A DNA stretch of 64,000 nucleotides, from NCBI GenBank assembly GCA_964581565.1, contig CAZOOZ010000001.1, positions 454,138 to 518,137 of the forward strand, in the 5' to 3' direction. Below, piece after piece: positions 62,608 through 64,000 of the stretch; position 1 is the stretch's first letter, and each line of letters begins with the position of its first letter. The stretch comes from UBA1433 sp964581565 (lineage in GTDB: Bacteria; Bacillota; Clostridia; Eubacteriales; UBA1433). Made by a program: the position numbers and the translations under genes. The notes beneath the pieces are model-generated. The model made no database searches and was not told the DNA's origin. It saw only the letters and a program-made list of their open reading frames with translations.

Positions 62608-63462
62608 CTATATTTGTTGTTGTATTGATTTACTAGGTCGCGCCTTTAATATGTTATATATCGTTATGATGACTATTACAAAAATTCCTGCAATTACCGA
62701 CAGCATAGAAGGTTTTTCACCAATCATCAATAAAGCCCAGACAGGATTTAAAATTGGTTCAAGAGCAGCAATTAAAGCTGCAGATATAGGAGATGTTTTT
62801 TGTATGCCTCTTGAGAAAAAGATATAGGCAATACCCAATTGCACAATACCTAAAAATAGAATTGCTCCTGTGGAGTACAGTGTTATTTGAAAGGATTTAT
62901 CTAAAAATACAAAAGGTATAAGAACGATATAAATAAGATTTCCAATATAATTAATTTCAATTGGATTTGCTTTGCTATCGGAACTGACAAATAACACAAT
63001 TGCAAATGTCAGACCGGATAATAAGCCCATAAAATTACCAAATAAATTTCCCGCACCAATGGAATCAATAAAGAACACGGCAATCCCGAGCATAGTACCG
63101 AGAACAGCAAGAATATCCAGCGTCGTCGTCTTATTTTTTCTGATAATGGCATTAAATAAGATAATGTATATTGGCATAGTATATTGAAGCACGATGGCAT
63201 TTGCCGCAGTGGTATATTTGTTGGCGCAAATGAAACAAAATGTTGTAAAAAACACTGCAAGGCCACCGATAATATTGTATTTGGTGAAACGGACAGAAAC
63301 TCTTTTTCGGTATACTGCAAAAACGATAGCAGCAATAAGAGCCCGGATACACGCAATACTGATAGGCCCCCATGGGATTAATTTTGTGAAAGCGCCTCCG
63401 AAACTCCAAAGCAGTGCAGCTATTACTATATAAACATTACCGTTTATTTCTTTTTGTTTCAT
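62608..63462 (-). CDS. EamA-family DMT transporter
   Basis: 284 residues with ten hydrophobic segments arranged as two EamA repeats (IVIAALLWSFGGAFTKLIPWGP; SAALIAALEPILNPVWALLMIGEKPS). Drug/metabolite transporter superfamily; the substrate cannot be read from sequence. RBS AAAGGAC. Confidence 0.9.
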   Translation of the reverse strand: MKQKEINGNVYIVIAALLWSFGGAFTKLIPWGPISIACIRALIAAIVFAVYRKRVSVRFTKYNIIGGLAVFFTTFCFICANKYTTAANAIVLQYTMPIYIILFNAIIRKNKTTTLDILAVLGTMLGIAVFFIDSIGAGNLFGNFMGLLSGLTFAIVLFVSSDSKANPIEINYIGNLIYIVLIPFVFLDKSFQITLYSTGAILFLGIVQLGIAYIFFSRGIQKTSPISAALIAALEPILNPVWALLMIGEKPSMLSVIAGIFVIVIITIYNILKARPSKSIQQQI

Positions 63463-63561
63463 ATTTATGTCCTTTAAAATACATTTTGCATGAATATAAT
63501 AATAACATAAAATATTTGTTTTTAAAATGAGGAAGATTTTTGAATTGAAGATAAAAATTAT

Positions 63562-63590
63562 TTGACTTTTTAATATTCGTATAGTATATT
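63562..63590 (+). promoter_or_regulatory. Promoter of the tRNA-Pro/Met/Ala cluster
   Basis: TTGACT (63562-63567), 17-base spacer, TATATT (63585-63590), 14 bases before tRNA-Pro. Confidence 0.78.
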
Positions 63591-63604
63591 AGTAAGGCAA
63601 CAAA

Positions 63605-63682
63605 CGAGGTGTAGCGCAGTTTGGCTAGCGCACATGGTTTGGGACCATGGGGCCGGGGGTTCAAATCCCTCCACCTCGACCA
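63605..63682 (+). tRNA. tRNA-Pro (anticodon TGG)
   Basis: Acceptor CGAGGTG / CACCTCG, anticodon stem CATGG / CCATG with loop TTTGGGA (anticodon TGG), T arm GGGGGTTCAAATCCCTC, discriminator A and encoded CCA. Confidence 0.97.
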
Positions 63683-63698
63683 ATTAAATATGCAACTG

Positions 63699-63775
63699 GG
63701 GCCTTTAGCTCAGTTGGTTAGAGCAACCGGCTCATAACCGGTTGGTCCGGGGTTCGAGTCCCTGAAGGTCCACCA
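63699..63775 (+). tRNA. tRNA-Met (anticodon CAT), elongator type
   Basis: Acceptor GGGCCTT / AAGGTCC, anticodon stem ACCGG / CCGGT with loop CTCATAA, encoded CCA. The first base pair is intact and the stem lacks the three consecutive G-C pairs of initiators, so it is not the initiator. An isoleucine CAU tRNA is possible but less likely. Confidence 0.9.
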
Positions 63776-63778
63776 TAT

Positions 63779-63854
63779 GGGGGTATAGCTCAGCTGGGAG
63801 AGCATCTGCCTTGCACGCAGAGGGTCAAGAGTTCGAATCTCTTTATCTCCACCA
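63779..63854 (+). tRNA. tRNA-Ala (anticodon TGC)
   Basis: Acceptor GGGGGTA / TATCTCC (with G-T pairs), anticodon stem TCTGC / GCAGA with loop CTTGCAC, T arm AAGAGTTCGAATCTCTT, encoded CCA. Confidence 0.96.
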
Positions 63855-63886
63855 AAAATCAGCCTATTAATAGGCTGATTTTTTTT
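63855..63886 (+). terminator. Terminator of tRNA cluster
   Basis: AAAATCAGCCTA / TAGGCTGATTTT stem, TTAA loop, T-run. The remaining bases to 64000 show nothing recognisable. Confidence 0.9.
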
Positions 63887-64000
63887 ATAGAGTCATATTT
63901 TTATTTTATATAATATTGATTTCACAATAATTTGTTCTATCTCATCCTCTGTTAAAGAGTGATTTTTTTACAAAATTAAAAATTTCAGCTTTATTTTATA

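Noticed and set aside
63699..63775. Initiator tRNA-Met
   Set aside because: First acceptor pair is matched and the anticodon stem lacks the three G-C pairs typical of initiators.

Overview
The window is 64 kb of AT-rich chromosome from an anaerobic, endospore-forming Firmicute, most likely a member of Clostridia. The evidence is a clostridial 2[4Fe-4S] ferredoxin, a ferredoxin-dependent 2-oxoacid oxidoreductase operon, sporulation genes (bofA, sigK, spoIIAA, spoIIAB), a DAP-type MurE (DNPR motif), low-GC promoters, and many family-typical genes (DarA, RicT, YlbF, RNase J, DUF1292). Nearly all of it is ordinary core genome. There is no rRNA, no CRISPR array and no intact mobile element.

Layout. 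1-9.5 kb: replication and repair block (darA, holB, ricT, ferredoxin, trmN6-like, dnaX, ybaB, recR, an orphan holin-like gene, polA, coaE) ending in tRNA-Leu. 9.6-13.1 kb: a decayed integration hot spot beside tRNA-Leu. It holds a partial tRNA-Leu 3' copy, a diguanylate cyclase whose 5' end looks frameshifted, a fossil gene joining pieces of a serine recombinase and a tyrosine recombinase, two pairs of diverged direct repeats, an orphan HEPN-like gene and a small peptide ORF. 13.1-18 kb: a minus-strand three-gene operon encoding a DUF2201-type metallopeptidase-like/VWA protein, a MoxR-type AAA ATPase and a 16-repeat BspA-type LRR protein without a signal peptide. This is the best candidate for a little-described system. 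18.2-21.6 kb: a GntR/FadR regulator and the four-subunit 2-oxoacid:ferredoxin oxidoreductase operon it probably controls through a perfect palindrome. 21.8-26.5 kb: bofA, YtxH and DUF948 proteins, an EF-G-like GTPase, DUF3842, a membrane protein and a CopZ-like protein. 26.6-30.8 kb (minus): tRNA-Asn and the dgt-dnaG-rpoD operon. 30.9-35.8 kb: glnS, dxr, DUF523, glutaredoxin, flavin reductase and two MTH1187-family genes.

36-50.8 kb is a long division and cell-wall (dcw) cluster: mraZ-rsmH-ftsL-pbp-murE-murF-mraY-murD-ftsW-murG-murA-ftsQ-ftsZ. It is preceded by four MraZ-box-like repeats at exact 10-nt spacing. FtsZ has an extremely short C-terminal linker. The next gene is sigK rather than spoIIGA/sigE. 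51.7-64 kb: efp, cysteine desulfurase plus thiI, spoIIAA-spoIIAB (without sigF), a ferredoxin-nitroreductase, a metallo-beta-lactamase protein, rsmG, ruvX, DUF1292, rnj, ylbF, a beta-CASP RNA hydrolase, an EamA transporter and a tRNA-Pro/Met/Ala cluster.

Functional threads: RicT and YlbF are both members of the Ric complex that modifies RNase Y behaviour, and ylbF sits between two beta-CASP/MBL ribonuclease-type genes. BofA and SigK belong to the same late mother-cell sporulation checkpoint. The cysteine desulfurase is the likely sulfur donor for ThiI. Start sites were chosen by ribosome-binding-site position where the longest reading frame seemed too long. All functional calls rest on reading the translated sequences; no database search was run.
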